Of a stretch of 64,000 bases of DNA, positions 36,247-45,078 are shown one piece after another. Numbering within the stretch: position 1 is the first letter of the stretch; each line of letters opens with the position of its first letter. The stretch lies in assembly GCF_947494125.1 (NCBI RefSeq), contig NZ_CANLTU010000006.1, positions 1-64,000 of the forward strand, read 5' to 3'. The notes under the pieces were generated by a model that saw only the letters and a program-made list of their open reading frames with translations, made no database searches and was not told the origin of the DNA. The stretch is from an uncultured Tenacibaculum sp. GTDB lineage: Bacteria > Bacteroidota > Bacteroidia > Flavobacteriales > Flavobacteriaceae. Made by a program: the position numbers and the translations under genes.

Positions 36247-36276
36247 AAAAAACTTCAGAATGTTCTGAAGTTTTTT
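36247..36276 (-). terminator. Terminator of the zinc metallopeptidase gene
   Basis: Fourteen-base perfect arms (AAAAAACTTCAGAA and complement) separated by TG, 24 bases beyond the stop codon. On the minus strand the stem ends in a T run. Confidence 0.85.
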
Positions 36277-36300
36277 GCTTTTTTAGTAAATAATGTTTTG

Positions 36301-36999
36301 TTAATCTCTACTGCCTAAAACTCTTAATCCCCAGTATAATAACATGGCTAAAGAACCTAATGCAGCAACTAAATAAGTTCTAGCAGCCCATTTTAAAGCA
36401 TCTTTAGAACCAGCTAATTCTTCTCTTGTAACCATGTGTTTATTTTCTAACCAAGCTAAAGCTCTGTTACTAGCATCGTATTCAACAGGAAGTGTTATAA
36501 AACTAAATAAAGTACCTAAAGCCATAAATATTAATCCTCCAATGGCAATAAACTGCCCAATACCGGGTTGTCCAGCACCAGCACCTAATATAATACCTCC
36601 AATAACCATCCATTGAGAAAATTTTGAAGAAATACTAACAACTGGTACTAATTTAGAGCGCATTTGAAGCCACTGATATGCTTTAGCATGTTGTACAGCA
36701 TGTCCAACTTCATGTGCAGCAACAGCGGCAGCAGCTGCATTTCGTTGGTTGTATACAGCTTCACTTAAATTAACAGTTTTATTTCGTGGATTATAATGAT
36801 CGGTAAGTCTACCAGGAGTAGAAATTACTTGGACGTTAGAAATTCCATGATCGGCTAACATTTTTTCGGCAATTTCTGCCCCACTCATTCCATTTCTTAA
36901 ATGTACTTGAGAGTATTTTTTAAACTTTCTTTTAAGTGTATTACTTACTAGCCAACTAAATAATGTAATAACACCAATTATTGCATAAAATCCTATCAT
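36301..36999 (-). CDS. Membrane-bound zinc metallopeptidase (YugP-like)
   Basis: An N-terminal membrane helix (residues 3-20) is followed by a cytoplasmic or peripheral domain with the zinc-binding motif HEVGHAVQH (H96, E97, H100). Two further helices lie at about 120-165 and one near the C-terminus. It matches the Zn-peptidase-2/YugP family. The conserved TDHYNPRNKTVNLSEAVY segment precedes the active site, and a second conserved acidic region is EYDASNRA. The physiological substrate is unknown. The gene is monocistronic, with its own terminator. Confidence 0.9.
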   Translation of the reverse strand: MIGFYAIIGVITLFSWLVSNTLKRKFKKYSQVHLRNGMSGAEIAEKMLADHGISNVQVISTPGRLTDHYNPRNKTVNLSEAVYNQRNAAAAAVAAHEVGHAVQHAKAYQWLQMRSKLVPVVSISSKFSQWMVIGGIILGAGAGQPGIGQFIAIGGLIFMALGTLFSFITLPVEYDASNRALAWLENKHMVTREELAGSKDALKWAARTYLVAALGSLAMLLYWGLRVLGSRD

Positions 37000-37095
37000 A
37001 ATATAGTCTTGTTTAAAATATTTGTGTCATTTTTGTTTGATAAATTTACAACATAAATTATTCCATTTTAGAATTTAATAATATAAGATGTCAAA

Positions 37096-38127
37096 ATGAC
37101 AAATAAACCTAAAATTTTAATTGTATACACAGGAGGGACTATTGGTATGGTTAAGGACTATAATACTGGAGCTTTAAAGGCTTTTGATTTTAGTCAAATT
37201 TCAAGTAAAATTCCAGAACTGCAACAACTACATTGTGATATTTCTACAATATCATTTGAGGAACCTATAGATTCTTCAAATATGAATGTACATTACTATA
37301 TAAATATAGCAGAAATTATTTCTGATAATTATGATAAGTTTGATGGGTTTGTAGTACTTACAGGTTCAGATACAATGTCGTACACATCATCAGCAATTAG
37401 TTTTATGTTTGAGAATTTACAAAAGCCTGTAATTTTTACAGGATCTCAATTACCTATAGGTGATTTAAGAACAGATGCAAAAGAAAATTTAATTACCTCA
37501 ATACAAGTAGCATCTACTTATGAAAATGGAATGCCAGTAATACAAGAAGTAGGTTTGTATTTTGAGTATAAATTATATAGAGCAAACAGAACAACTAAAA
37601 TAAATGCAGAACAGTTTGAGGCATTTGCATCAATGAACTATCCACCTTTAGCAGAAAGCGGAGTGCACCTAAATTTTAATTACCCTTTATTATTTAAACC
37701 AAAAGAAAATGGAGATCAATTAGTTTTTAGAAAAAAGTTAGACAATAATGTAGCTATTTTAAAGTTGTTTCCTGGTATTACAGCATCTGTAGTTAGTAGC
37801 TTTATAAATATACCTAATTTAAAAGGGATTGTTTTAGAAACTTATGGATCAGGAAATGCTCCAACAGAAAGGTGGTTTGTGAATTTATTGGAAGAAGCAG
37901 TTGATAAGGGTATCTATATTGTAAATGTCACTCAATGTGCAGGAGGAAGTATTATTTTAGGACATTATGAAACAAGTTCTGAGTTAAAACGTATTGGAAT
38001 TGTAGATGGAAAAGACATTACAACTGAAACAGCAATAGCCAAAATGATGTATTTATTAGGTGAAAAGTTATCAAAAGACGAATTTAAACGTTATTTTGAA
38101 ACCTCATTGAGAGGAGAAATTGATTAA
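37096..38127 (+). CDS. ansA: Type I (cytoplasmic) L-asparaginase
   Basis: The enzyme hydrolyses L-asparagine to aspartate and ammonia. The nucleophile Thr is T12 in VYTGGTIGM, and the second catalytic set T89/D92 is in VVLTGSDTMSYT, followed by SQLPIGDLRTDAKENL. No signal peptide is present. At 343 residues it fits the cytoplasmic AnsA-type. Domain 2 carries the allosteric-type region GSGNAPTERWF. It stands alone upstream of the exbB block. Confidence 0.93.
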   Translation: MTNKPKILIVYTGGTIGMVKDYNTGALKAFDFSQISSKIPELQQLHCDISTISFEEPIDSSNMNVHYYINIAEIISDNYDKFDGFVVLTGSDTMSYTSSAISFMFENLQKPVIFTGSQLPIGDLRTDAKENLITSIQVASTYENGMPVIQEVGLYFEYKLYRANRTTKINAEQFEAFASMNYPPLAESGVHLNFNYPLLFKPKENGDQLVFRKKLDNNVAILKLFPGITASVVSSFINIPNLKGIVLETYGSGNAPTERWFVNLLEEAVDKGIYIVNVTQCAGGSIILGHYETSSELKRIGIVDGKDITTETAIAKMMYLLGEKLSKDEFKRYFETSLRGEID

Positions 38128-38381
38128 ATTGCAAATAAATCACTAAATTTACAGTTATAACTACCTGAAATAGTAGTTAAAAGAATAAAAAAAGGCTGTA
38201 AATATATAAATACTATTGTTTTTTTTTAATGTCCCAACATTTTTTTGTTACTTGGCACTCTGAAAAAATAAAAAAGTGTAATAAGTACAAGAAAAGAATT
38301 ACTTATTGATAAAAAATTAAGTTGTTCATAGTAAAATTTGTATTTTTAAACCGTTAACTATTTAAAATTAATTATAACAAA

Positions 38382-39101
38382 ATGAAAAAAGTAGTAAATA
38401 TCCTAACTATTACAGGATTTATGTTTTTAGGAGCTATTCAGTCAACTTATGCTCAGGCAGCTGATGCTGAAAAAACTTTTCACCAACAATTAAAACAACG
38501 TTTTATTGAAGGAGATCCACAATTTATGGGGATTGTATTGGTGGCATTAATCTTAGGTTTAGCAATAGCAATTGAAAGAATCATTTATTTAAATATGGCA
38601 ACCACTAATACTAAGAAATTAGTAGCTAGTGTTGATGACGCTTTAAGTTCTGGTGGTGTTGAAGCTGCTAAAGAAGTTTGTAGAAATACAAAAGGACCTG
38701 TTGCTTCTATCTTTTACCAAGGATTAGAAAGAGCAGACGAAGGTTTAGAAGCTGCTGAGAAAGCTGTAGTAGGTTACGGTGGAGTTCAAATGGGATTATT
38801 AGAGAAAAATGTTTCTTGGTTATCTTTATTTATTGCATTAGCACCAATGTTAGGGTTCATGGGAACAGTAATTGGTATGATTGATGCATTTGATAAGATT
38901 GCTGTAGCAAATGATATTTCTCCAGCTGTAGTAGCAGGTGGTATTAAAATTGCACTTTTAACAACAGTATTTGGTCTTGTTGTAGCAATTATATTACAAA
39001 TTTTTTACAATTACATCGTTTCTAAAATTGATAGTATTGTAAACAACATGGAAGATGCGTCAATTTCTTTAATTGACTTATTAGCTAAGTATAAAAAATA
39101 A
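38382..39101 (+). CDS. exbB: ExbB/TolQ/MotA-family proton channel
   Basis: The inner-membrane component of the ExbB-ExbD motor converts proton motive force to TonB movement. The 239 residues include an N-terminal signal-like helix, a first functional helix (FMGIVLVALILGLAIAIERII), a cytoplasmic loop and two C-terminal helices with the TolQ signature LAPMLGFMGTVIGMIDAF. Two exbD genes follow. Assignment to Exb rather than Tol or Gld systems is by similarity of the cluster. Confidence 0.9.
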   Translation: MKKVVNILTITGFMFLGAIQSTYAQAADAEKTFHQQLKQRFIEGDPQFMGIVLVALILGLAIAIERIIYLNMATTNTKKLVASVDDALSSGGVEAAKEVCRNTKGPVASIFYQGLERADEGLEAAEKAVVGYGGVQMGLLEKNVSWLSLFIALAPMLGFMGTVIGMIDAFDKIAVANDISPAVVAGGIKIALLTTVFGLVVAIILQIFYNYIVSKIDSIVNNMEDASISLIDLLAKYKK

Positions 39102-39110
39102 TAAAATCAT

Positions 39111-39548
39111 ATGAATAATAAAATATTAACATTGCTTATAGCTGCAATATCACTTATTGGTGCTGCGTTATTTGTAAACGTTGTTAGAATAGACAAAGAA
39201 GACGTAGAGGCGCTTTCTAATGCTGTTGGACCTTTGGTTAGTTATTCAACTTGGTTATTTATAGGAGTAGTTGTAGTAGCTGTAGTGGCTTCTTTATGGG
39301 GGATGTTTAAAAACCCAGCAGCGTTAAAGAAAACATTATTAGGAATATTAGCTTTAGCTGTTCTTTTTGCTGTTTCTTATTTTATGTCTTCTGATGGACA
39401 AGTTATTGGAGCAGACGGAGGTATATTAGCATCTCAAGGATCTATTTCTAAATGGGTAGGTACAGGAATTAGTTTTAGCATTATTTTAGGTGCTATTGCA
39501 AGTGTATTCTTTGTATGGGATTTATTAAAAGGAATCGTTAAATCATAA
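39111..39548 (+). CDS. Hypothetical membrane protein within the exb cluster
   Basis: The 145-residue protein has four hydrophobic helices (about residues 5-24, 48-66, 76-92 and 118-140). No recognised motif is present. It lies 9 bases after exbB and 6 bases before exbD, so it must be co-expressed with the motor. I recall similar small membrane proteins at this position in other Bacteroidota, but no function. It could be an accessory subunit of the ExbB/ExbD complex; that is inference. Confidence 0.8.
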   Translation: MNNKILTLLIAAISLIGAALFVNVVRIDKEDVEALSNAVGPLVSYSTWLFIGVVVVAVVASLWGMFKNPAALKKTLLGILALAVLFAVSYFMSSDGQVIGADGGILASQGSISKWVGTGISFSIILGAIASVFFVWDLLKGIVKS

Positions 39549-39554
39549 AAAATT

Positions 39555-40181
39555 ATGGCAAGAAGAGAAAACCCAGAAATTAATGCAGGTTCGATGGCAG
39601 ATATTGCATTCTTGCTACTAATCTTTTTCCTTGTAACAACAACAATGGATGTGGATTCAGGTATCCCTAAAAAGTTAGCTGAAAAAACTGATGTTAAGCC
39701 ACCAATAGTAAAAGAGAAAAACATTTTTCAAGTTAGTATTAATAGAAATAATCAATTACTCGTAGAGGACCAGGTTATGGAATTAAAAGACTTAAAAGAT
39801 GCTGCTATTAAATTTATAGATAATGGTGGTGGTGTTGGTAATCCAATGCCAGGAAAAGATGCAGGAACGTCTTGTAATTATTGTAATGGAGCGAAAGATC
39901 CAAGTTCTTCAGATCATCCAAACAAAGCTATTATTGCTGTAGAAAGTGATAGAGGTACTGAGTATGGAGTATATGTATCTGTTCAGAATGAATTGTTAAA
40001 AGCTTATACTGAATTACGTAATAAATTATGCCAACAAAAATATGGTATGAGTTTTACTGAGTTGGATAAAGCCTTTAAAGCAAGTGCAAGAAAAGACGAT
40101 GCGTTAAGAAAGAAAGTTGAAGATATCAAGAGTAGTTATCCTCAAATTATTTCTGACAGCGAGCCAACGAATGTTCAATAG
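39555..40181 (+). CDS. exbD: ExbD/TolR-family biopolymer transport protein, long form
   Basis: The single N-terminal membrane helix carries the essential proton-carrying Asp D16 in GSMADIAFLLLIFFLVTT. The periplasmic domain is longer than usual (208 residues in total) and contains an inserted Gly-rich segment with a Cys pair, GTSCNYCNG (C107, C110), then the normal KAIIAVESDRGTEYGVYVSVQ fold and a helical tail. It is the first of two adjacent exbD genes and probably forms a heteromeric motor with the shorter one. Confidence 0.9.
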   Translation: MARRENPEINAGSMADIAFLLLIFFLVTTTMDVDSGIPKKLAEKTDVKPPIVKEKNIFQVSINRNNQLLVEDQVMELKDLKDAAIKFIDNGGGVGNPMPGKDAGTSCNYCNGAKDPSSSDHPNKAIIAVESDRGTEYGVYVSVQNELLKAYTELRNKLCQQKYGMSFTELDKAFKASARKDDALRKKVEDIKSSYPQIISDSEPTNVQ

Positions 40182-40199
40182 TATTAAAACAATTTAAGT

Positions 40200-40670
40200 A
40201 TGTCTAAGTTTAAAAAGAAGAAAAAAGAGATGCCAGCAGTGAATACTTCTTCACTACCTGATATTGTTTTTATGTTGTTATTCTTTTTTATGGTAACAAC
40301 TGTAATGAGAGAAACTGATTTATCTATTGAAGCACCTCGTTTACCTAGTGCAAGTGAAGTGAAAAAGCTTGAGCGTAAGAGTTTAGTAAGTACAATTTAT
40401 GTAGGAAAAGCTAAAGACGCTAAGTACGGAACAAGTTATAATAGAATACAGTTAAATGATAAGATTGCTACACCAGATGATGTACCAACTTTTATTTTCT
40501 TAGAAAGAGGAAATGTGTCAGAAGCTGAAGTTCCTTTTATGACAACTTCTATTAAAGCAGATAAAGAATCGAGTGTAGGTACTTTAGCCGATATTCGTGA
40601 AAAATTAAGAGACGTGAATGCTCTTAAATTAAGTTTATCTACTCACAAAGCAAGTGAAATAAAAAAGTAA
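40200..40670 (+). CDS. exbD: ExbD/TolR-family biopolymer transport protein, short form
   Basis: A Lys-rich cytoplasmic start (MSKFKKKKKEM) leads to the membrane helix with the conserved Asp D21 in SSLPDIVFMLLFFFMVTT. The remainder is the short periplasmic domain. At 156 residues it is the canonical size. It lies 18 bases after the long exbD and is the last gene before a terminator. Confidence 0.9.
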   Translation: MSKFKKKKKEMPAVNTSSLPDIVFMLLFFFMVTTVMRETDLSIEAPRLPSASEVKKLERKSLVSTIYVGKAKDAKYGTSYNRIQLNDKIATPDDVPTFIFLERGNVSEAEVPFMTTSIKADKESSVGTLADIREKLRDVNALKLSLSTHKASEIKK

Positions 40671-40686
40671 TTACTTTTAAATAAAT

Positions 40687-40716
40687 AAAAAGAGCAATCA
40701 TATGATTGCTCTTTTT
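40687..40716 (+). terminator. Terminator of the exb operon
   Basis: A perfect 30-base palindrome (AAAAGAGCAATCAT and complement core) followed by T residues, 16 bases after the second exbD stop. Confidence 0.85.
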
Positions 40717-40752
40717 TTATACAAAAAACTTATATTTAACGTTAGATTATCA

Positions 40753-41427
40753 ATGATGAAATTTATCCAGACCTTTTTTATATTGTTTTTAACGCTTAGT
40801 ATTTATTCTCAAAAGGATTCTTTACAAGTAGGAGATAAGTATTGGGAAGATCAGTTTTATATAAATGTAACTTATAATGTTTTAAATAATCAACCTATTG
40901 AAGTTGCTAAAAGCGGCTTTTCATTCGGTTTCTCAGGTGGATATATTAAAGATATTCCTATTGTTAAAAGTGGTAAAATGGCTATAGGAGTTGGTTTGGG
41001 CTACGGTTTTGATTCTTTCAATCATAGTTTGAATCTTGTAGAAACAAACAGGAATGAATTTCAGGTTAATAATACCATTACTGCAAATAAGTTGAAAACC
41101 CATATTATTGAAATGCCTATTCAATTCAGATGGAGAACATCTACTGTTAATAGTTATTCTTTTTGGAGGCTTTATGCTGGGGTTAAATTAAGCTATAATT
41201 TTAATAATACCTTTAGTTATAATAATGCTTCTGGAGCTAAGGTGAGTTTCTCAAATATATCTCAGTATAATAAATGGCAAGCAGGATTAATAATGTCTGC
41301 TGGTTATGGTACATTTAATTTTCATGTTTATTACGGTTTAAGCTCAATATTTAAGAATGCTGTTTTAAATGGAAATCCAATTAACACAAAAGTTGTTAAG
41401 TTTGGATTAAGCTTTTATTTATTATAG
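40753..41427 (+). CDS. PorT-like outer-membrane beta-barrel protein
   Basis: From the ATG pair at 40753/40756 a signal peptide is present (MKFIQTFFILFLTLSIYS-Q). An upstream in-frame start would begin inside the exb terminator and is rejected. The mature part has regular amphipathic strands (FSFGFSGGYI, GVGLGYGFDSFN, EMPIQFRWRT, RLYAGVKLSYNF, GLIMSAGYG) ending in aromatic GLSFYLL. PorT/SprT is a T9SS-associated barrel protein and I recall it beside exbD genes in Bacteroidota. A generic porin-like barrel is the alternative. Confidence 0.7.
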   Translation: MMKFIQTFFILFLTLSIYSQKDSLQVGDKYWEDQFYINVTYNVLNNQPIEVAKSGFSFGFSGGYIKDIPIVKSGKMAIGVGLGYGFDSFNHSLNLVETNRNEFQVNNTITANKLKTHIIEMPIQFRWRTSTVNSYSFWRLYAGVKLSYNFNNTFSYNNASGAKVSFSNISQYNKWQAGLIMSAGYGTFNFHVYYGLSSIFKNAVLNGNPINTKVVKFGLSFYLL

Positions 41428-42021
41428 AATATAAAAAGCTAAAAAAGGGCAAATTAAGCCAATAAAAAATCCAATATAAACCTCAGGAACAGTATGCGCT
41501 TTTAAATACAGTCTAGATGTTGCTAATAAACCAGAAAGTAAAATAAAAACCATAATTAAGGGTAGAATGTATATCCCGTGTATTTGTTGAAACAAAAGAA
41601 AATAACCAATAGCAGCTCCAATAGATAGTAAATGTAAGCTAGCTTTTATTTTTATAATAAATAGAAAATAGATTAAGATTAAACCTAATACTACACCAAA
41701 AAATAAATAGCTTAAATCTCGTATAATACTTATTTCAGCAAAAAACTTACCTACCATAAAAAGTAAAGTCATCATAAAAAATATTGGAATTTTTCGTTCC
41801 TTTATTCCATGTACCTGAAATGATTTTATATAATTTATGCGTTTTAAAAAAACTAGTAGAAGTATAGGGATAATATAAGTAGCAACAAAAACAATGGCTA
41901 AAATTGTATATTGTTGTCGTCTACTTAAATTAATAGGAGTTAAAATAAAGTATAGGATAATGCCAATTGTAGGCATTACAATTGGATGTAGAAGGGTTGA
42001 TATGAATTTATGCCAACGCAT
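41422..42021 (-). CDS. PAP2-like integral membrane protein, hypothetical
   Basis: The 199-residue protein has about six hydrophobic helices. Near the C-terminus SRLYLKAHTVPEVYIGFFIG resembles the second half of a PAP2 phosphatase site (SR...H...E/D), while the first KxxxxxxRP motif is not evident. It is therefore either a diverged lipid phosphatase or a non-catalytic relative. Its stop overlaps the convergent PorT-like gene by 6 bases, and its start overlaps the rpoN stop by one base, so it is probably co-transcribed with rpoN. Confidence 0.7.
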   Translation of the reverse strand: MRWHKFISTLLHPIVMPTIGIILYFILTPINLSRRQQYTILAIVFVATYIIPILLLVFLKRINYIKSFQVHGIKERKIPIFFMMTLLFMVGKFFAEISIIRDLSYLFFGVVLGLILIYFLFIIKIKASLHLLSIGAAIGYFLLFQQIHGIYILPLIMVFILLSGLLATSRLYLKAHTVPEVYIGFFIGLICPFLAFYIL

Positions 42022-43484
42022 TAAATTTCCTTACGTAATCTAGCAACAGGAATGTCTAACTGTTCTCTATATTTTGCAACAGTTCTCCTCGCAATCGGAT
42101 AACCTTTTTCTTTTAATAATTTAGATAATTTTTCATCAGTTAAAGGCTTTCTCTTTTCTTCTTCATTAATAACTGTTTCTAATATTTTTTTAATTTCTCT
42201 AGTAGAAACATCCTCTCCTTGATCGTTTTTCATTGATTCAGAGAAAAATTCTTTAATCAGTTTTGTTCCGTATGGAGTAGAAACATATTTACTATTTGCA
42301 ACTCTGGATACTGTAGATACATCCATTTGTATTTCATCAGCAATGTCTTTTAAAATCATTGGCTTTAACTTACGTTCATCACCTGTTAAAAAATAGGCTT
42401 CCTGACGATGCATAATGGCATTCATGGTTACTAAAAGTGTTTGCTGGCGTTGTTTAATGGCATCAATAAACCATTTAGCAGCATCTAGTTTTTGTTTTAT
42501 AAATAAGACAGCATCTTTTTGCGCCTTACTTTTTTCTTTAGAGTCACTATAGCCCTTCAACATGTTATTATATTGACGAGAAACATGCAATTCAGGTGCG
42601 TTACGTGAATTTAGTGTAAGCTCTAAAACACCATCAATAATTCGTATTGAAAAATCTGGAACAATTTGTTCAGCTATTTTATTATTACCAGCATATGAGC
42701 TACCAGGTTTAGGGTTTAATTTTCCTATTTCAGAAATAACTTCTTTTAATTGTTCTTCATTAATATTAAACTTTTCAAGAAGCTTTTTATAATGTTTTTT
42801 CACAAAATGATCAAAAGCATTTTCAAGCATATCTATTGCTAATGATATACTTTTCTTTTCTGCTTTAGATTTCAATTGAATAATTAAACACTCTTTCAAA
42901 TCTAAAGCACCAACCCCTATAGGATCTAATCTTTGAACTACATTCTTTAGAACATTGGTTACTTTTTCTTCACTAGTAAAAACGTTTTGTGTAAAAGCTA
43001 AATCATCAACTAAGTCAATAATATCTCTACGGATATAGCCACTATCATCAATACTTCCTACTAGAAATTCAGCAATAGAGCGTTCTTCTTCGTCAATTCT
43101 AAAAGTATTCAATTGATTTTTTAATGATTGATGAAAAGTAGTCCCTGCAGCATAAGGAACTTGTTTTTCTTCATCATCTGCTGAATAATTATTTGCTTGT
43201 GTTTTATAACTAGGATATTCATCATCACTTAAATATTCATCAATGTTAATATCATCGGTTTCAATTTTTTCACTCCCAGCATCATCATAATCTGAATCAT
43301 TAGATAATGTATCTTCAAAATTTTCAGGTTCTTCTTTCCCTGTATCTAATGCAGGGTTTTCTTCTATTTCTTGTTTTAAACGTTCTTCAAATGCTTGTGT
43401 AGGCAGTTGAATTAGTTTCATCAACTGAATTTGTTGAGGAGATAATTTTTGTAATAATTTATGATGTAAACCTTGTTTTAGCAT
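42021..43484 (-). CDS. rpoN: RNA polymerase sigma-54 factor RpoN
   Basis: The protein has the Gln/Leu-rich activator-interacting region I (residues 1-50, LSPQQIQLMKLIQLPTQAFEERLKQEI), an acidic region II, the core-binding domain, a helix-turn-helix (DVSTVSRVANSKYVSTPYG) and the diagnostic RpoN box ARRTVAKYRE at about 465-474. The length of 487 residues is typical. No enhancer-binding activator lies in this window. A -7 element ends only five bases before the ATG, suggesting a leaderless message. Confidence 0.97.
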   Translation of the reverse strand: MLKQGLHHKLLQKLSPQQIQLMKLIQLPTQAFEERLKQEIEENPALDTGKEEPENFEDTLSNDSDYDDAGSEKIETDDINIDEYLSDDEYPSYKTQANNYSADDEEKQVPYAAGTTFHQSLKNQLNTFRIDEEERSIAEFLVGSIDDSGYIRRDIIDLVDDLAFTQNVFTSEEKVTNVLKNVVQRLDPIGVGALDLKECLIIQLKSKAEKKSISLAIDMLENAFDHFVKKHYKKLLEKFNINEEQLKEVISEIGKLNPKPGSSYAGNNKIAEQIVPDFSIRIIDGVLELTLNSRNAPELHVSRQYNNMLKGYSDSKEKSKAQKDAVLFIKQKLDAAKWFIDAIKQRQQTLLVTMNAIMHRQEAYFLTGDERKLKPMILKDIADEIQMDVSTVSRVANSKYVSTPYGTKLIKEFFSESMKNDQGEDVSTREIKKILETVINEEEKRKPLTDEKLSKLLKEKGYPIARRTVAKYREQLDIPVARLRKEI

Positions 43485-43489
43485 ATTTA

Positions 43490-43497
43490 CAAATATA
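43490..43497 (-). promoter_or_regulatory. -7 element of rpoN, leaderless spacing
   Basis: TATATTTG on the minus strand, five bases before the rpoN ATG. No -33 TTG is evident. Confidence 0.5.
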
Positions 43498-43515
43498 AGG
43501 AATAGGATAAAAAGA

Positions 43516-43543
43516 AATCGTCATTCTGTTAGGAATGACGATT
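43516..43543 (-). terminator. Terminator of asnS
   Basis: Eleven-base perfect arms AATCGTCATTC and complement with a six-base loop, followed on the minus strand by TCTTTTT. It separates asnS from rpoN. Confidence 0.8.
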
Positions 43544-43567
43544 GTATATTTAAGTTTTATGATTTTT

Positions 43568-45001
43568 TTAAAATTCTGCGTTTTGTGGAGTTCTAGGAAA
43601 AGGAATAACATCTCTAATATTACTCATTCCAGTAGTAAATAAAACTAAACGTTCAAAACCTAAACCGAAACCAGAATGTACTGCAGTTCCGAATTTACGG
43701 GTATCTAAATACCACCATAATTCTTCTTCTTCAATATTTAGTTCAGCCATTTTAGCTTTTAATACATCTAAACGTTCTTCACGTTGAGAACCTCCAACCA
43801 TTTCTCCAATACCAGGGAATAAAACATCCATAGCACGTACCGTTTTACCATCCTCGTTTAAACGCATATAGAAAGCTTTAATGTTTGCTGGGTAATCAAA
43901 TAAAATTACTGGACATTTAAAGTGTTTTTCAACTAAAAAACGTTCATGTTCAGATTGTAAATCTACACCCCATTCGTTTACTGGAAACTGGAATTTCTTC
44001 TTTTTATTAGGTTTAGAATTACGTAAAATATCAATGGCTTCAGTATAAGAGACACGTTTAAAGTTATTGTCTACAACAAAGTTTAACTTTTCTATTAAAC
44101 TCATTTCACTACGTTGTGCTTGAGGCTTTGTTTTTTCTTCTTGTGTTAAACGATTGTCTAGAAATGCTAAATCGTCTTTACAAGTATCTAACACGTATTT
44201 TAAAACCGATTTAATAAAATCTTCAGATAAATCCATATTGGCATCTAAATCATTAAATGCAACCTCTGGTTCAATCATCCAAAACTCAGCTAAATGACGC
44301 GTTGTATTAGAGTTTTCAGCTCTAAATGTAGGTCCGAAAGTATATACTTTTCCTAATGCCATTGCGTAGGTTTCAGCTTCTAACTGACCAGAAACGGTTA
44401 AGTTTGTTTCTTTACCAAAAAAATCTTGAGTATAATCTACATTCCCATCTTCATTTAAAGGAGCTTTATTAGCTTCGAAATTTGTAACATGGAACATTTC
44501 ACCAGCACCTTCAGCATCTGATCCAGTAACAATAGGTGTATTTACGTAGTTAAATCCGTTTTCTTGAAAATATTTATGCACTCCAAAAGATAATGCTGAA
44601 CGCACTCTCATAACAGCACTAAATGTATTTGTTCTAATACGTAAATGCGCATTATCACGTAAGAATTCAAGACTGTGTTTTTTAGGTTGGATAGGGTATT
44701 CGTCTGGATTAGAGTCTCCTAGTATTTCTAAATTTGTAACTTTTACCTCTACTTTTTGTCCTTTACCTTGGCTTTCTACTAAAGTACCAGTTATACTTAC
44801 AGCAGCACTTGTAGTTATTCTTTTTAAAAGTTCTTCGTTTGTATTCTCAAAATCTACAACACATTGAATATTATTAATGGTAGAACCATCATTTAGAGCA
44901 ATAAAACGATTGCTTCTAAAAGTTCTAACCCATCCTTTTACATGTACTTCCTGTAAAAATTTATCAGAATGTAATAATTCTTTAACGCTACTTCTTTTCA
45001 T
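43568..45001 (-). CDS. asnS: Asparaginyl-tRNA synthetase
   Basis: This class II synthetase charges tRNA-Asn. The N-terminal OB anticodon-binding domain ([20 protein letters not shown]) is followed by the catalytic core with motif 2 ([26 protein letters not shown]) and motif 3 ([15 protein letters not shown]). At 477 residues it is full length. AsnS-specific [18 protein letters not shown] is present. It is monocistronic, with its own promoter 19 bases upstream and a terminator. Confidence 0.97.
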   Translation of the reverse strand: MKRSSVKELLHSDKFLQEVHVKGWVRTFRSNRFIALNDGSTINNIQCVVDFENTNEELLKRITTSAAVSITGTLVESQGKGQKVEVKVTNLEILGDSNPDEYPIQPKKHSLEFLRDNAHLRIRTNTFSAVMRVRSALSFGVHKYFQENGFNYVNTPIVTGSDAEGAGEMFHVTNFEANKAPLNEDGNVDYTQDFFGKETNLTVSGQLEAETYAMALGKVYTFGPTFRAENSNTTRHLAEFWMIEPEVAFNDLDANMDLSEDFIKSVLKYVLDTCKDDLAFLDNRLTQEEKTKPQAQRSEMSLIEKLNFVVDNNFKRVSYTEAIDILRNSKPNKKKKFQFPVNEWGVDLQSEHERFLVEKHFKCPVILFDYPANIKAFYMRLNEDGKTVRAMDVLFPGIGEMVGGSQREERLDVLKAKMAELNIEEEELWWYLDTRKFGTAVHSGFGLGFERLVLFTTGMSNIRDVIPFPRTPQNAEF

Positions 45002-45019
45002 CTTTTAAAAATTGAAGAG

Positions 45020-45050
45020 CAAAGATACTTTATTACTAAGAATTGAGCAA
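45020..45050 (-). promoter_or_regulatory. Promoter of asnS
   Basis: On the minus strand TTG (45050-45048), 20 bases, TATCTTTG (45027-45020), then 18 bases to the ATG. Confidence 0.7.
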
Positions 45051-45078
45051 TGTTGATATATAAAATGCGAATAAACTT

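Noticed and set aside
38158..38179. Inverted repeat TAACTAC/GTAGTTA after the asparaginase gene as a terminator
   Set aside because: The stem is short and is followed by A-rich rather than T-rich sequence on the plus strand.
40702..40752. N-terminal extension of the PorT-like protein
   Set aside because: It starts inside the exb terminator palindrome, and the ATG pair at 40753/40756 gives a proper signal peptide.
42021..43484. Sigma-54 regulon within the window
   Set aside because: rpoN is clear, but I found no enhancer-binding activator gene and did not identify a convincing -24/-12 promoter (GG-N10-GC) in front of any gene, so no local regulon is claimed.
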